From an uncultured Methanobrevibacter sp. (GTDB lineage: Archaea > Methanobacteriota > Methanobacteria > Methanobacteriales > Methanobacteriaceae), in the NCBI RefSeq assembly GCF_902764455.1, contig NZ_CACWVY010000036.1:1-62904 (forward strand): a DNA stretch of 62,904 nt, in the 5' to 3' direction. Shown piece after piece: positions 46,773 to 56,219 of this stretch. A model generated the notes under the pieces. The model was not told the origin of the DNA. It ran no database searches and saw only the letters and a program-made list of their open reading frames with translations. Each line of letters starts with the position of its first letter. Within the stretch, counting starts at the first letter, position 1. The translations under genes and the position numbers were made by a program.

Positions 46773-47672
46773 CATTCTCTCAAATGCATCATCGAAACTA
46801 GGCATGTTGGTTTGACAGCCTTGTTGTTCTATAATAAAAGAAGATACTGCAGATGCAAATTTAGCGGATTCTTCTAATGATGCGCCATTTAAGAATCTTG
46901 ACAGGAATCCTGCTCTGTAGGAATCTCCTGCACCTGTCGGATCGACTGCTTCTGTTTTTATAGCGTCGATTTTAATTTTTTCTTCATTTGAGTAAATTTC
47001 ACTGCCTTGTGCTCCACAGGTTTTAACAATGATTTTAGGTCCTAATTCCCTAAGTCCATTTAAATCAAGCTCCAGTGCATCAAGGATTCTTTCAATTTCA
47101 TGATGATTGCAGAAAAGGATTGTAGTGTTTTCCAAAACATCAATCAATTTTTTAGTATCATACATTCCAAGGTCCTGGCCCGGATCAAATGAAACAAGCA
47201 AATCTTCATTTTTAGCTTCTTCGGAACATTTCCAGTTGAAATCAGGATCGCCTGTTGCCAAGTGTATTGCTTGAGCATTTTTAATTGCAGATGAAGGAAC
47301 TTTGCTTTCTGCAAATTCACGGGCAGCTCCCCAGTAGAAATAACTGATCTGGTCATCATTGTCATCGGTGAGGACGAATGCGGTTGGTGTTGCTTCACCT
47401 GGAACAATGATTAATGAATCGGTATCAATACCTAAATTTTGCATATGTTCAAAGTATTCGCTTTTCTTAAAGTCACCGCCAACAGCTGAAACCAATGATG
47501 TTTTCAATCCGAGGTTTGCACCAACACACGCAACATTGGCTGCTGCACCACCATTAAAGGTTTTCATATTGGTAATTGGAGCTGAAAAGTTTGCTTTTGG
47601 AAATTCAGGCACTCTAATAATGTAATCATGAGCAGAGTGGCCAATTGCTAATAAATCTCTGTTTTTTGCCAT
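46758..47672 (-). CDS. PfkB/ribokinase-family kinase, probable archaeal nucleoside kinase
   Basis: This 304-residue sugar or nucleoside kinase has the PfkB signatures: FNGGAAANVACVGANLGL near residue 38 and DPTGAGDSYRAGF near residue 242, with Asp of GAGD as catalytic base. The N-terminus DLLAIGHSAHDYII and the central GDPDFNWKCSEEAK resemble the methanogen nucleoside kinase group (M. jannaschii MJ0406 type), which phosphorylates inosine, guanosine or cytidine. Substrate is inferred from overall similarity and not certain. It stands alone with its own hairpin terminator. Confidence 0.82.
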   Translation of the reverse strand: MAKNRDLLAIGHSAHDYIIRVPEFPKANFSAPITNMKTFNGGAAANVACVGANLGLKTSLVSAVGGDFKKSEYFEHMQNLGIDTDSLIIVPGEATPTAFVLTDDNDDQISYFYWGAAREFAESKVPSSAIKNAQAIHLATGDPDFNWKCSEEAKNEDLLVSFDPGQDLGMYDTKKLIDVLENTTILFCNHHEIERILDALELDLNGLRELGPKIIVKTCGAQGSEIYSNEEKIKIDAIKTEAVDPTGAGDSYRAGFLSRFLNGASLEESAKFASAVSSFIIEQQGCQTNMPSFDDAFERMNGFY

Positions 47673-47813
47673 AATATCGCCTTTTTATATTTCAATATAA
47701 TATTGTGCTTTCTCATTATTTAATCTTTTGAAAGTAATAAAAAACACATCTGTGAAATTTCACATTGTCACTGAAACTACTATATATAATATATTATATA
47801 ATCTATTTTTGCA

Positions 47814-47832
47814 AGAGCATTTGAGAAGTAAT
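47814..47832. repeat. 19-nt repeat, copy 2 (after the ModE/LysR-like gene)
   Basis: AGAGCATTTGAGAAGTAAT, identical to 35158-35176, lies 3 nt past the regulator stop codon. Here the pairing arm that makes a hairpin after polC is missing. Confidence 0.7.
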
Positions 47833-47835
47833 TTT

Positions 47836-48702
47836 TCAGATAGGTATGAAGCCCTGATTTTTAATTGATTCCTGACCCTCATTTAATATAAAGTCAATAA
47901 ACTCATCAACTTCGCTTTTATCTTCGTTAACTTTAATTAAACTGATTACATGGCGTGTATCGAATTTTAATATTTCATTTCCTTTAAAATAACTTGCATT
48001 TAAAAAACAATGCAGGTTTTCTGAGTTTCTAACCAATTTAAAAGCATCAAACTGGGATGTGAGTTTATATTTGATATTGTATTCTATATCATAATGCTTC
48101 AGTGTGTTCCATGCAAGCCTTTGGGCCGAGCCTGTAACATTTACAAAATCCAGATTTCTCAAATCGCTGATATTTTTTATCTCCTCACAGTTCGGGCTTG
48201 AAATCAGAACAAGATAGTCATAGGCTATCGGTGTAAAATCGATATCTCTTTCATATGCTATAAGGGGATCGTCCAATGTTAAAATATCTACTGCACCTCT
48301 TCTTGCAAGCTCGAATGCATCCTTGTCTGAACTGCTGTAGATGTTCGTATTGAATGGATGCTTAATGCTTTCCAGAAGTCCGGAGCTTATATGTCCTCCG
48401 GCAATGTTCAGGTTGTTTGTAGTTTCAATTTTTATTATGTATTTTTGAAATTCTTCAAGTAAATCAAGGCCGTCTCTTGTAAGTATTGTGCCGTTTCCCA
48501 CTTTTTCAGTAATTTTAAAACCTAATTTTTCTTCAGCTTTAAGCAATCTTCTGTTAAAGACTGTATGGGATATGTTTAATTCTTTTGCAGATTGTCTTTG
48601 TGATTTTGTTTTGGATAGTGATTCTAGGCTTTGGTACAATTTATAGCTATAAATTTCACCATTTATATCTAGGCTTATCAGTCCTTTGCTATGAAATTTC
48701 AT
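47836..48702 (-). CDS. LysR/ModE-like transcriptional regulator
   Basis: This 288-residue regulator has an N-terminal winged helix of the LysR/ModE kind (SQRQSAKELNISHTVFNRRL, KAEEKLGFKI, GNGTILTRDGLDLLEEF). A periplasmic-binding-like domain follows (about 95-288), including ARRGAVDILTLDDPLIAYER and DYLVLISSPNCEEI. Archaeal proteins of this build are often annotated as molybdate-responsive. The genomic setting (fdhD, fdhCAB, moaA, mobB, fwd) fits sensing of molybdate, tungstate or formate supply, but the ligand is not shown by the sequence. It is divergent from hxlB, with 63 bp and two TATA-like elements between. Confidence 0.78.
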   Translation of the reverse strand: MKFHSKGLISLDINGEIYSYKLYQSLESLSKTKSQRQSAKELNISHTVFNRRLLKAEEKLGFKITEKVGNGTILTRDGLDLLEEFQKYIIKIETTNNLNIAGGHISSGLLESIKHPFNTNIYSSSDKDAFELARRGAVDILTLDDPLIAYERDIDFTPIAYDYLVLISSPNCEEIKNISDLRNLDFVNVTGSAQRLAWNTLKHYDIEYNIKYKLTSQFDAFKLVRNSENLHCFLNASYFKGNEILKFDTRHVISLIKVNEDKSEVDEFIDFILNEGQESIKNQGFIPI

Positions 48703-48765
48703 TAATTATATATAAAGCAGAATCATAATATAAAATATATTGTTTTAACTTTTTGGGTAGATATA

Positions 48766-49356
48766 ATGGAAATAATGAAAGATTCAATTCAGGCGATATT
48801 GAATAATATTGAAAATGCTGTAGAATATCTTGATGAAGAAACTATAGAAGAATTTGAAAATGTGATTATCAGTGCCAAAAATGTTTTTGTAACTGGTGCG
48901 GGAAGGTCTGGTCTTGCAGCTAAGGCATTTGCCATGAGATTAATGCATTTGGGAATAAGTGCATATGTTGTTGGTGAAACTATTTCTCCTGCTATTTATG
49001 AAAAAGACTGCATTATAGCTATTTCAGGTTCCGGTGAAACTAACACTATCGTTTCTGCAGCGAATATTGCTAAAAGTAGGGGTGCCAAAGTATTGGCTGT
49101 CACTTCCTATCCTGATTCAACTCTTGGTCAATTGGCTGACGGTTATCTTTTTGTTAAAGGAAGAACCAAACAGGAAGTGGATGATGAAAACTATATGAAA
49201 CGTCAGATTCATGGTAACTATACTTCACTTACTCCTTTGGGAACAGCGTTTGAACTGACTACTTTAGTGTTTTTAGATGCAGTAGTTTCTGAATTGATGG
49301 ATAAGATGCATCAGACTGAATCTGATTTGAAAAACAGACATGCAGTGATGGAGTAA
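48766..49356 (+). CDS. hxlB: 6-phospho-3-hexuloisomerase
   Basis: This SIS-domain isomerase interconverts fructose 6-phosphate and hexulose 6-phosphate (EC 5.3.1.27). In methanogens it works with hexulose-6-phosphate synthase, in reverse, to make ribulose 5-phosphate, since the oxidative pentose pathway is absent. The 196 residues contain VTGAGRSGLAAKAFAMRL, VVGETISPAI, ISGSGETNTIV, and SLTPLGTAFELTTLVFLD. The partner synthase is not in the window. A second in-frame ATG lies at 48775. It is convergent with fdhD and shares a terminator hairpin with it. Confidence 0.93.
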   Translation: MEIMKDSIQAILNNIENAVEYLDEETIEEFENVIISAKNVFVTGAGRSGLAAKAFAMRLMHLGISAYVVGETISPAIYEKDCIIAISGSGETNTIVSAANIAKSRGAKVLAVTSYPDSTLGQLADGYLFVKGRTKQEVDDENYMKRQIHGNYTSLTPLGTAFELTTLVFLDAVVSELMDKMHQTESDLKNRHAVME

Positions 49357-49375
49357 TTTTAGTCAAAAATTACTC
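49351..49375. terminator. Bidirectional hairpin covering the stops of hxlB and fdhD
   Basis: GAGTAATTTT and AAAATTACTC form a perfect 10-bp stem around a 5-nt loop; both converging genes end inside it. It lacks a long T-run, so termination is less certain than pairing. Confidence 0.5.
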
Positions 49376-50108
49376 TGTTCTGATTATTATATATATTACA
49401 GCGTTGGCCTCTTAAAAATCCGACCAGTGTAATATTTCCTTTTTTTGCAATATTGTATCCTGAATTTGCAGGGGCGGCATTAGACGCCAGAATAGGCACA
49501 CCTGCTCTTGTCATTTTTATAACCATGTCCGCAGGCATTCTTCCGCTATATATTACATAGGAATGTGTTAAATCAAAATCATTCAATAGCCCATAACCAA
49601 TAACCTTGTCCACAGCAACATGTCTACTTACGTCTTCTTTTACAATAAACTGATCTTTATAGACAATTCCGGCAACGTGTGTTCCTCCGGTGGCCTGCCA
49701 GATTTCAGCATTGTTTTTTAACTCTTCGATTCTGTCAATCAGTTCACTGACACTGACTTGAAAATCGGATTCAACGGGATTGACATGTTTGATTTTACTT
49801 CTCCATCCTCCTGCAGAGTCAGAACATAAAACGGTTTCATTTGTTTTCAAAAGGGTATCGTCAATTTCCACATTAATCTGAGATCCGTCAACTTCTATCT
49901 TTTTTATGTCATCAAGTGTTTTTACCATGTTCTCATTGAGAAGATATCCTACTGCAAATTCTTCAAGAGAATCTTCAATGGCAGATAAGCTGCGGCTAAT
50001 GTCATTGTTAATTGTCAGTGTAATGGTTTCATCAAGTACGACTTTTTCTTCAACTTCTTTTGCTTTTCCATTTTTATAGTTGATTGCTTCAATTGTTTCG
50101 ACTTTCAT
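49359..50108 (-). CDS. fdhD: Formate dehydrogenase accessory protein FdhD
   Basis: FdhD is a sulfurtransferase that passes sulphur to the molybdopterin cofactor of formate dehydrogenase. It has about 249 residues with TLTINNDISRSLSAI, EEFAVGYLLNE, the active loop VLCSDSAGG, ATGGTHVAG, DVSRHVAVDKVIGYGLL, and GFLRGQRCNIY. The active loop keeps only one Cys where E. coli FdhD has a CxxC pair. The start is the ATG at 50108, with GAGG 7 nt upstream, rather than the TTG at 50120. It is divergent from fdhC across a long intergenic region. Confidence 0.92.
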   Translation of the reverse strand: MKVETIEAINYKNGKAKEVEEKVVLDETITLTINNDISRSLSAIEDSLEEFAVGYLLNENMVKTLDDIKKIEVDGSQINVEIDDTLLKTNETVLCSDSAGGWRSKIKHVNPVESDFQVSVSELIDRIEELKNNAEIWQATGGTHVAGIVYKDQFIVKEDVSRHVAVDKVIGYGLLNDFDLTHSYVIYSGRMPADMVIKMTRAGVPILASNAAPANSGYNIAKKGNITLVGFLRGQRCNIYNNQNRVIFD

Positions 50109-50784
50109 AATAATCCTCAAAACAATATATAATAATTATTTTTATTAATTTTTCGATATTTTTGAGGATTTATGCTATATTTCATTGATGTGAATGGTAT
50201 GAGTAAACGAGTTTTAATTTTTTAAGTAAAATTTAAGTTATATTGATTTGAGTTAAATTTTCTTTCGAAAAAGTATTTTATTCGATTTAATCAAAGTTTG
50301 TTTGATATTATACGAATATTTATTATAATTTTAGGTCAATAAAAAAATATTTTCATTGTTTATTTTTTGTAAATTTTTTACCAACGATTAGGCCTTTTTT
50401 AGCTAAAAGTGATATGAAATTATATTATAATCGATATTTTAGAAACACTCTATACTGCATTTATTTTTAGATTACAAGTTAAAAAATACTTTTTTTTAGA
50501 ATTACTTGATAAAATTTTATTATAAACCAGTAATATGGATAATCAAAAGGTAATTAATAAAAAAATAGATATGTATCGTTATGAAAAAAAATTTATAATG
50601 ATTAATTATTACAATTATATATAATTCAATTCTCCTATTTAAATATTTCTTTTAGCTTCATATAACAAAGCCTTTTTATATATTAAAGCTAAACATATTA
50701 TCATAATACTTTGAATTAATCTTATTTATGGGATTCCATAGTATTATTTTAAAAATTAAAAAAAGGGAATAAGAGGTTGATAAA
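50109..50784. other. Long intergenic region between fdhD and fdhC
   Basis: About 675 bp of AT-rich sequence without a gene. It holds the divergent promoters of fdhD and fdhC. TTTATATA at 50675-50682 is the best fdhC TATA element, predicting a leader of about 80 nt. I see no riboswitch fold, tRNA or copy of the ATGTGTAGT palindrome in it. Confidence 0.45.
50675..50682 (+). promoter_or_regulatory. TATA box candidate of fdhC
   Basis: TTTATATA matches the archaeal TATA consensus, about 100 nt before the fdhC ATG. GAGGT in AAGAGGTTGATAAA then serves as the ribosome site. Confidence 0.5.
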
Positions 50785-51582
50785 ATGAGTTCATCTTTTA
50801 AAAGTCCAGTAGATACTGCGAAAGCAATTTCCGGAACTGCTGGCGCAAAAAACTCTGCAAATATTGTTAATGTAATATTACTCTCCTTTTTAGCAGGAGC
50901 TTATATTGCATTCGGTGGTTTATTAGCTATCGTAGCTAGTGCAGGAATGTTAAAAGCAGGCGCACCTATGGGTTTAGAAAAATTCGTATTCGGTGCAGTG
51001 TTCCCTGTAGGTTTAATCATTGTTGTAATTGCAGGATCTGAGTTATTTACAGGAAATGTAATGTTTATGACTTTAGGTCTTTTAGATGGTAATGCTTCCG
51101 CTGGAGGTCTCGCTAAAAACTGGGTTATCAGTTGGATCTTCAACTTCGTTGGTGCATTATTCGTAGCATACGTTCTCGCTTTCATGGGCGGAATTGTCCC
51201 TGCTGATCCTTCTAACGCTATTGCCGCTAAAGCAATTGCAGTATCTGAGGCCAAAGTTAAACTGAGCTTTACTGCAGCCTTAATTAGAGGTATAGGTTGT
51301 AACTGGCTTGTATGTTTAGCTGTTTGGTTAGCTAATGCATCTGATGATGTAATTGGTAAAATCGTCGGTATTTGGTTCCCAATCATGGCGTTTGTATGTA
51401 TCGGATTTGAGCACAGTGTTGCAAACATGTTCTTCATTCCGTTAGGTATGTTCTTAGGCGCTGAAGGAGTAAACTGGAGCAGTATTATTATTGGTAACTT
51501 AGTACCAGTTACTCTTGGTAACATTATCGGTGGAGCTATCTTTGTAGCATGTATCTATTGGTACACCTACTTAAAAGGATAA
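50785..51582 (+). CDS. fdhC: Formate transporter FdhC
   Basis: This 265-residue channel of the formate/nitrite transporter family has six membrane helices and forms a pentamer in the cell membrane. Family features: [16 protein letters not shown] near residue 38, the Omega-loop region [15 protein letters not shown] near residue 92, and [14 protein letters not shown] near residue 172. It heads the fdh gene set and would import formate for FdhAB. A strong hairpin separates it from fdhA. Confidence 0.94.
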   Translation: MSSSFKSPVDTAKAISGTAGAKNSANIVNVILLSFLAGAYIAFGGLLAIVASAGMLKAGAPMGLEKFVFGAVFPVGLIIVVIAGSELFTGNVMFMTLGLLDGNASAGGLAKNWVISWIFNFVGALFVAYVLAFMGGIVPADPSNAIAAKAIAVSEAKVKLSFTAALIRGIGCNWLVCLAVWLANASDDVIGKIVGIWFPIMAFVCIGFEHSVANMFFIPLGMFLGAEGVNWSSIIIGNLVPVTLGNIIGGAIFVACIYWYTYLKG

Positions 51583-51600
51583 GCTTGTAAATTAAAATTT

Positions 51601-51624
51601 AAAGAAGCTTTTTAAAGCTTCTTT
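51601..51624 (+). terminator. Strong hairpin between fdhC and fdhA
   Basis: AAAGAAGCTTT and AAAGCTTCTTT form a perfect 11-bp stem with a 2-nt loop, then TTTTAAATT. It stands 18 nt after fdhC and 43 nt before fdhA, suggesting transcription is ended or attenuated inside the fdh gene set. Confidence 0.6.
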
Positions 51625-51666
51625 TTTTAAATTATTTAAAAAATAATATATTTTGGAGATTATAAA

Positions 51667-52746
51667 ATGGTTGAAATAAAATATGTACCAACAATCTGTC
51701 CGTACTGTGGTACTGGTTGTGGACTCAACTTCGTTGTAAAAGACGGTAAAATTGTTGGTGTAGAACCTTTAAAAAGACACCCTGTAAACGAGGGTAAAGT
51801 ATGTCCAAAAGGTAACTTTGGATATCAGTTTATTAATAGGGAAGACAGATTAACTACTCCTTTAATAAAAGAAAATGGTGAATTTAGAGAAGCTTCTTGG
51901 GATGAAGCATTAGACCTTGTTGCTAACAAACTCAAAGAAGTATCTGACGAAGATCCTAACAAAGTTGGATTTTACGCATGTGCTCGTTCACCTAACGAAA
52001 ACATTTACATTACTCAGAAATTAGCAAGAGTAGCTTGTGGTACTCAAAACGTAGACCACTGTGCACGTATTTGTCACGGTCCTACTGTAGCAGGTTTAGC
52101 TACTACTTTCGGTTCCGGTGCTATGACCAACGGATTCGACAGTATTAAAGAAGCTGACTACATTTTCTGTATTGGATCAAACAACATGGAAGCACACCCA
52201 TTATTTGGACGTAAATTAATCCAAGCTAAACAAAATGGTGCTAAATTAGTTGTATTAGACCCAAGATTCACTCCTACTGCTAAAATTGCAGATGAATATG
52301 TTCAATTTGAAACTGGTACTGACGTAGCTTTAATGAACGCTATGATTAAAGTCATCATTGACAAAGACTTACAAGATGATGAATTTATCGCAAACAGAAC
52401 CAAAGGTTTCGAAGAAATGAAAGAAACCGTACAAAAATACACTTTAGACATGGCTTCCGAAATTACCGGAATCAAACCTGAAGTTATTGAACACTTAGCT
52501 GTAGAATACGCATCTGCTGACAAAGCAGCTATCGTATACTCCTTAGGTATTACCGAACACTCTCACGGTGCTGATAACGTAATGTCCACTGCAAACCTCG
52601 CAATGTTAACTGGTAACATTGGTAGACAAGGTACTGGTGTAAACCCATTAAGAGGACAAAACAACGTACAAGGTGCTTGTAAGTTAAAGACCCAGAAACC
52701 ACCGCATGGTTCAACGACTACTACAGTGGAGAAGGTTACGAAGTAA
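51667..52746 (+). pseudogene. fdhA: Formate dehydrogenase alpha subunit, N-terminal fragment
   Basis: FdhA is the molybdo- or tungsto-pterin subunit oxidising formate to CO2. This part has the N-terminal 4Fe-4S motif ([12 protein letters not shown] ... [10 protein letters not shown]), [20 protein letters not shown], and [13 protein letters not shown]. The Cys in ARICHGP occupies the metal-ligand position held by selenocysteine in E. coli FdhF. It is genuine to GQNNVQGAC at 52680; the tail [11 protein letters not shown] is out of frame. Comparison with the family suggests loss of about 40 nt there. GGAG precedes the ATG. Confidence 0.88.
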
Positions 52747-53072
52747 ACTTACCAACCACTCCTGGTTTAACTTTAGTAGAAATGATGAACGCTGCTCACG
52801 CTGGTGACTTAAAAGTATTATACATCCACGGGGAAGACCCAGTTCTCTCTGATGCAGATGTACAACACACCAAAGAAGCACTCGCTAACTTAGAAATGTT
52901 AGTTGTTCAAGAATGTTTCTTAACCGATACCGCACAATGTGCTGATGTTGTATTACCTGCAGCAGGTTGGGGTGAACAAGAAGGTACCTTCACCAGTGGT
53001 GAAAGAAGAGTACAATGCTTACACAAAGCTCAAGAACCTCCTGAAGGCGCATGGGGCAGGTATGGACCGTAA
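52683..53072 (+). pseudogene. fdhA: Formate dehydrogenase alpha subunit, middle fragment
   Basis: This frame resumes FdhA with [18 protein letters not shown], then [33 protein letters not shown], and [20 protein letters not shown]. It has no start site of its own. It goes out of register at PPEGA (53051), where intact enzymes continue with a segment like MPDW and about ten more residues before GAGMDRKR. Confidence 0.85.
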
Positions 53073-53676
53073 AAGATTAGACACTCCAGAAGCACTCCAC
53101 TGGCCTTGTCCTTCTGAAGACGACCCATGTCAACCATTAATGCACAAAGAAAAATTCGCACACCCTGATGGTTTAGGTGTATTCCAAGCATTAGAACACA
53201 AAGGTCCTGTTGAAACTGTAGATGATGAATACCCATTATTATTAACTACTACAAGGATTTTATTCCACTACCACGCAGCAATGACCAGAAGATGTGAAAC
53301 CTTAAACAATGAGGTAAAAACTGGATTCATCGAAATCAACACTAAAGATGCTGAAGCAAGAGGAATTATTAACGGTGAAGTAGTAAGAGCATTCTCTAGA
53401 AGAGGAGAAATCGCAATTCCTGCTCGTGTAACTGATGACATCAGAGAAGGTATTGTAAACATTCCAATGCACTTTGTAGAATGTGCTGCAAATGTATTAA
53501 CTAACTCCGATTCTTTCGACCCTAAATCCAAAATGGTTGAATTAAAAGCTTGTGCTATTAATGTAGAAAAACTCCCTGAAAAAGTAGAAATGAAAGGAGA
53601 AGTCTACAAAGATGGTACCGACACTGAAATTAAAGCTGAAAACATGGCTACTACTACCGTAAAAGTAGGTAAATAA
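53050..53676 (+). pseudogene. fdhA: Formate dehydrogenase alpha subunit, C-terminal fragment
   Basis: The C-terminal pterin-binding domain of Fdh[42 protein letters not shown], and [20 protein letters not shown]. It is in frame from [11 protein letters not shown] onward; the short junction reads GCATGGGGCAGG, consistent with a deletion between two ATGGG-like sequences. The three pieces sum to about 670 residues, near full length, so only short segments are missing. fdhB follows after 17 nt. Confidence 0.85.
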
Positions 53677-53693
53677 ATTGGGAGTAGATTTAA

Positions 53694-54791
53694 ATGAGCG
53701 CAAAAATTAACGATATGTACTACGCATACTCTGCTATAGACGATATCAAAGAAAAAGGAGAGTACGGTGGAGTAGTAACCACTATCATGAAATACTTATT
53801 AGAAGAAGGTATCGTTGACGGTGTTGTAGGTGTAACCCAAGGTCACGATATTTATGATGGTGTACCAACTCTCGTAACTGACCCTGCTGATGTTATTAAA
53901 ACTGCAGGTTCCATTCACTGTGGTACTTTAAACATTGCTAAATTTGTATCCAAATACTTAGATGGTGCAAGAGACATGAAACTCGCTGTTGCATGTAAAC
54001 CTTGTGATGCAATGACCATCCGTGAATTAATGAAAAAAGGCAAAATCATCGAAGATAACGTGATTATGATTGGTGTAAACTGTGGTGGAACTATGTCACC
54101 TGTTCCAACCATGAACATGATTAGAGATGTATACGAACTCGATCCTAAAGATGTTATCAAAGAAGAAATTGCTAAAGGAAAACTCATCATGGAAACCGCT
54201 GACGGGGAAAAAGGTTTCAAAATTGATGAATTAGAAGAACAAGGTATGGGTAGAAGAGAAAACTGTCAAAGATGTAATCTCAAAATACCTTCCAACGCTG
54301 ACTTAGCTTTAGGTAACTGGGGAGTTATCGGCGAATTAGCTGGAAAAGCTACTTTCGTAGAAGTATTCTCCGATGCTGGTGCTGAAGTATTAGACAAAGT
54401 AATTGAAGCTGGTTTAATTGAAACCGCTGAACCAATCGAAAAAGGTGTCAAAATCAGAGAAAACATTAACAACTTCATGTTAAAAGAATCTCAAGCTAAA
54501 AAAGATGTTGACTATGCAGGTACTACCGGAGACATTATCGACGTATTCTACCAATACGAAGATGAATTCTCCAAATGTATGAAATGTTACGGCTGTCGTG
54601 AAGCATGTCCATTATGTTTCTGTGAAGACTGCTGTCTTGAAGCTGAAGGTCCTGAATGGGTACCTGGTGGATACAAAGTATGGAGTACTGTAAACAACAA
54701 AGTAAGAGAAATCTACGGATACATCCCTGGTATGGGCAGTGACGACCCACTTCCATTCACAGACCACGTATCCAAAGCTAAATGGTTATAA
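53694..54791 (+). CDS. fdhB: Formate dehydrogenase beta subunit (F420-reducing)
   Basis: FdhB carries electrons from FdhA to FAD and coenzyme F420. This 365-residue copy has the FrhB/FdhB-type flavin and F420 domain ([51 protein letters not shown]) and one ferredoxin motif, [12 protein letters not shown], at Cys295-305. Family members of about 390-400 residues have a second CxxCGQC-x3-CP cluster motif shortly after WVPGGY. Here WVPGGY runs directly into [19 protein letters not shown], so that motif is absent, as by an in-frame deletion of about 33 codons. It is 17 nt downstream of fdhA. Confidence 0.9.
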   Translation: MSAKINDMYYAYSAIDDIKEKGEYGGVVTTIMKYLLEEGIVDGVVGVTQGHDIYDGVPTLVTDPADVIKTAGSIHCGTLNIAKFVSKYLDGARDMKLAVACKPCDAMTIRELMKKGKIIEDNVIMIGVNCGGTMSPVPTMNMIRDVYELDPKDVIKEEIAKGKLIMETADGEKGFKIDELEEQGMGRRENCQRCNLKIPSNADLALGNWGVIGELAGKATFVEVFSDAGAEVLDKVIEAGLIETAEPIEKGVKIRENINNFMLKESQAKKDVDYAGTTGDIIDVFYQYEDEFSKCMKCYGCREACPLCFCEDCCLEAEGPEWVPGGYKVWSTVNNKVREIYGYIPGMGSDDPLPFTDHVSKAKWL

Positions 54792-54817
54792 TTGGGATTT
54801 TCCTTTTTATACCAATT
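54790..54817 (+). terminator. Possible terminator after fdhB
   Basis: AATTGG and CCAATT flank a 16-nt T-rich loop, followed by TTTTCTTTTTTTT. The stem is short, but the T-run is strong. Confidence 0.4.
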
Positions 54818-54965
54818 TTTTCTTTTTTTTATTTAATCACTGTTATTGAGCTTTATTTTTTAAAATTCCTAGTTTTCAGTTACTTTTTAGCTCTATTTTT
54901 CATACAAACTTTTAAATAAAAATAATATTATAGTAATAGTATATTACAAAAGAATAAGTGAAAAA

Positions 54966-56219
54966 ATGTTATCTTATATTTTAAAAGAAAAAGGAAATCT
55001 TAAAAAAGCATATAAAATGTATAAAGCTTCAAAAAAAATTAACCAGTTAGATTTATTTGATCCTAATTTTTATTTAAAAAACAATCCTGATGTTAAGGAT
55101 GCTAATGAAAATCCTCTTCATCACTATCTCTATCACGGATATAAGGAAGGCAGACAGCCTGGAAAACTTTTCGATAATAATTTTTATTTAAAACACAATG
55201 CTGATGTTAAGAAATCAGGTGAAAATCCATTGGTACATTATGTGCTGCACGGAAGAAGGGAAGGAAGGCAGCCAAACAATGACAAATTTAAATTGAATGC
55301 TGAGATTAGACGTCTAAAAAAGCAAAATCAAAATCAGTATAAAATTTTGGATTCCTATAACCAATTATTCAATGATTTGTATATTTTCCATGAAACCACA
55401 CCAAAAAGTGCTCTGAAGGATATGCAGGATTTATGCATGGAACTGATGATATTTCTAGACAAAATATGTCAGAAATATGACATTGAATATTGGCTGGATT
55501 ATGGCAGTTTGCTTGGACCTGTCCGTCACGGAGGTTTCCTGCCTTGGGATGATGATTTTGATTTGGGTATGCTTAAACATAACTTCGATAAATTGCTTAA
55601 GTATACAAGAAAAGAGATTAAGGAGAATAATCTTGAAGATTATCTCATAATAAAGGATATGAAAAAATATGATAATACAGTAACAGGTTTTATCCAGCTC
55701 ATATCTCAAAGTCCTAAGTTGCCTAACATGCTTGCATGCGTTGACATTCTTCCATATGAATATTTAAAAAATGATGATAACCTGGAAAAAGAGGAATTGA
55801 AAAATAGAATTTCTGACCAAGTCGAAAAAACTCAAAAAGAATTTTTAGAAAAGGAATATTTCAAAATCAACCCTGTTGAGGCCAATGAAAAACTTAATGA
55901 AATTGTAGGCATTGTTGACCATGAAGATGAATATATTATTCCGTCAGCTATAAACTTAAGGCCAGGCAGAATCAGAATCTATAAAAAAGAAGAAATTTTT
56001 CCTCTGCAAAAGGTTAAATTTGATGACCAGTATTTCCTGGGTGCAAGGGATCCAAAATCTTATCTTGCAATGTCTTATGGTGAAGATTTCATGAAAATGC
56101 CTAAAAACATTAAAATACACACCAGAATACACACATTAATGAAAAAAGATGTGGACTTGCATGCCCTTTTTGTTGAAGAAATAGAAAGAATAAGAGAAGT
56201 TAATGAAAAACTCAATTAG
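54966..56219 (+). CDS. LicD-family phosphotransferase
   Basis: This 417-residue cytoplasmic protein likely transfers a phosphorylated group, such as phosphocholine or a polyol-phosphate, to a surface polysaccharide. The N-terminal 90 residues hold two copies of a short repeat, [20 protein letters not shown] and [20 protein letters not shown], each followed by HYxxHGxxEGRQP, seen in polysaccharide synthesis enzymes. A coiled linker follows, then the LicD core [20 protein letters not shown] with the DDD acidic cluster near residue 195. It stands between fdhB and moaA without an obvious link to either and overlaps the moaA stop by 4 bp. Confidence 0.82.
   Translation: MLSYILKEKGNLKKAYKMYKASKKINQLDLFDPNFYLKNNPDVKDANENPLHHYLYHGYKEGRQPGKLFDNNFYLKHNADVKKSGENPLVHYVLHGRREGRQPNNDKFKLNAEIRRLKKQNQNQYKILDSYNQLFNDLYIFHETTPKSALKDMQDLCMELMIFLDKICQKYDIEYWLDYGSLLGPVRHGGFLPWDDDFDLGMLKHNFDKLLKYTRKEIKENNLEDYLIIKDMKKYDNTVTGFIQLISQSPKLPNMLACVDILPYEYLKNDDNLEKEELKNRISDQVEKTQKEFLEKEYFKINPVEANEKLNEIVGIVDHEDEYIIPSAINLRPGRIRIYKKEEIFPLQKVKFDDQYFLGARDPKSYLAMSYGEDFMKMPKNIKIHTRIHTLMKKDVDLHALFVEEIERIREVNEKLN

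Noticed and set aside
50901-51524. 207-codon minus-strand frame opposite fdhC
   Set aside because: It is an antisense shadow of a membrane protein gene; its own translation has no features or ribosome site.
52070-52110. Selenocysteine codon in fdhA
   Set aside because: The active-site position reads TGT (Cys) in ARICHGP, and the frame breaks in fdhA come from shifts, not in-frame TGA codons.
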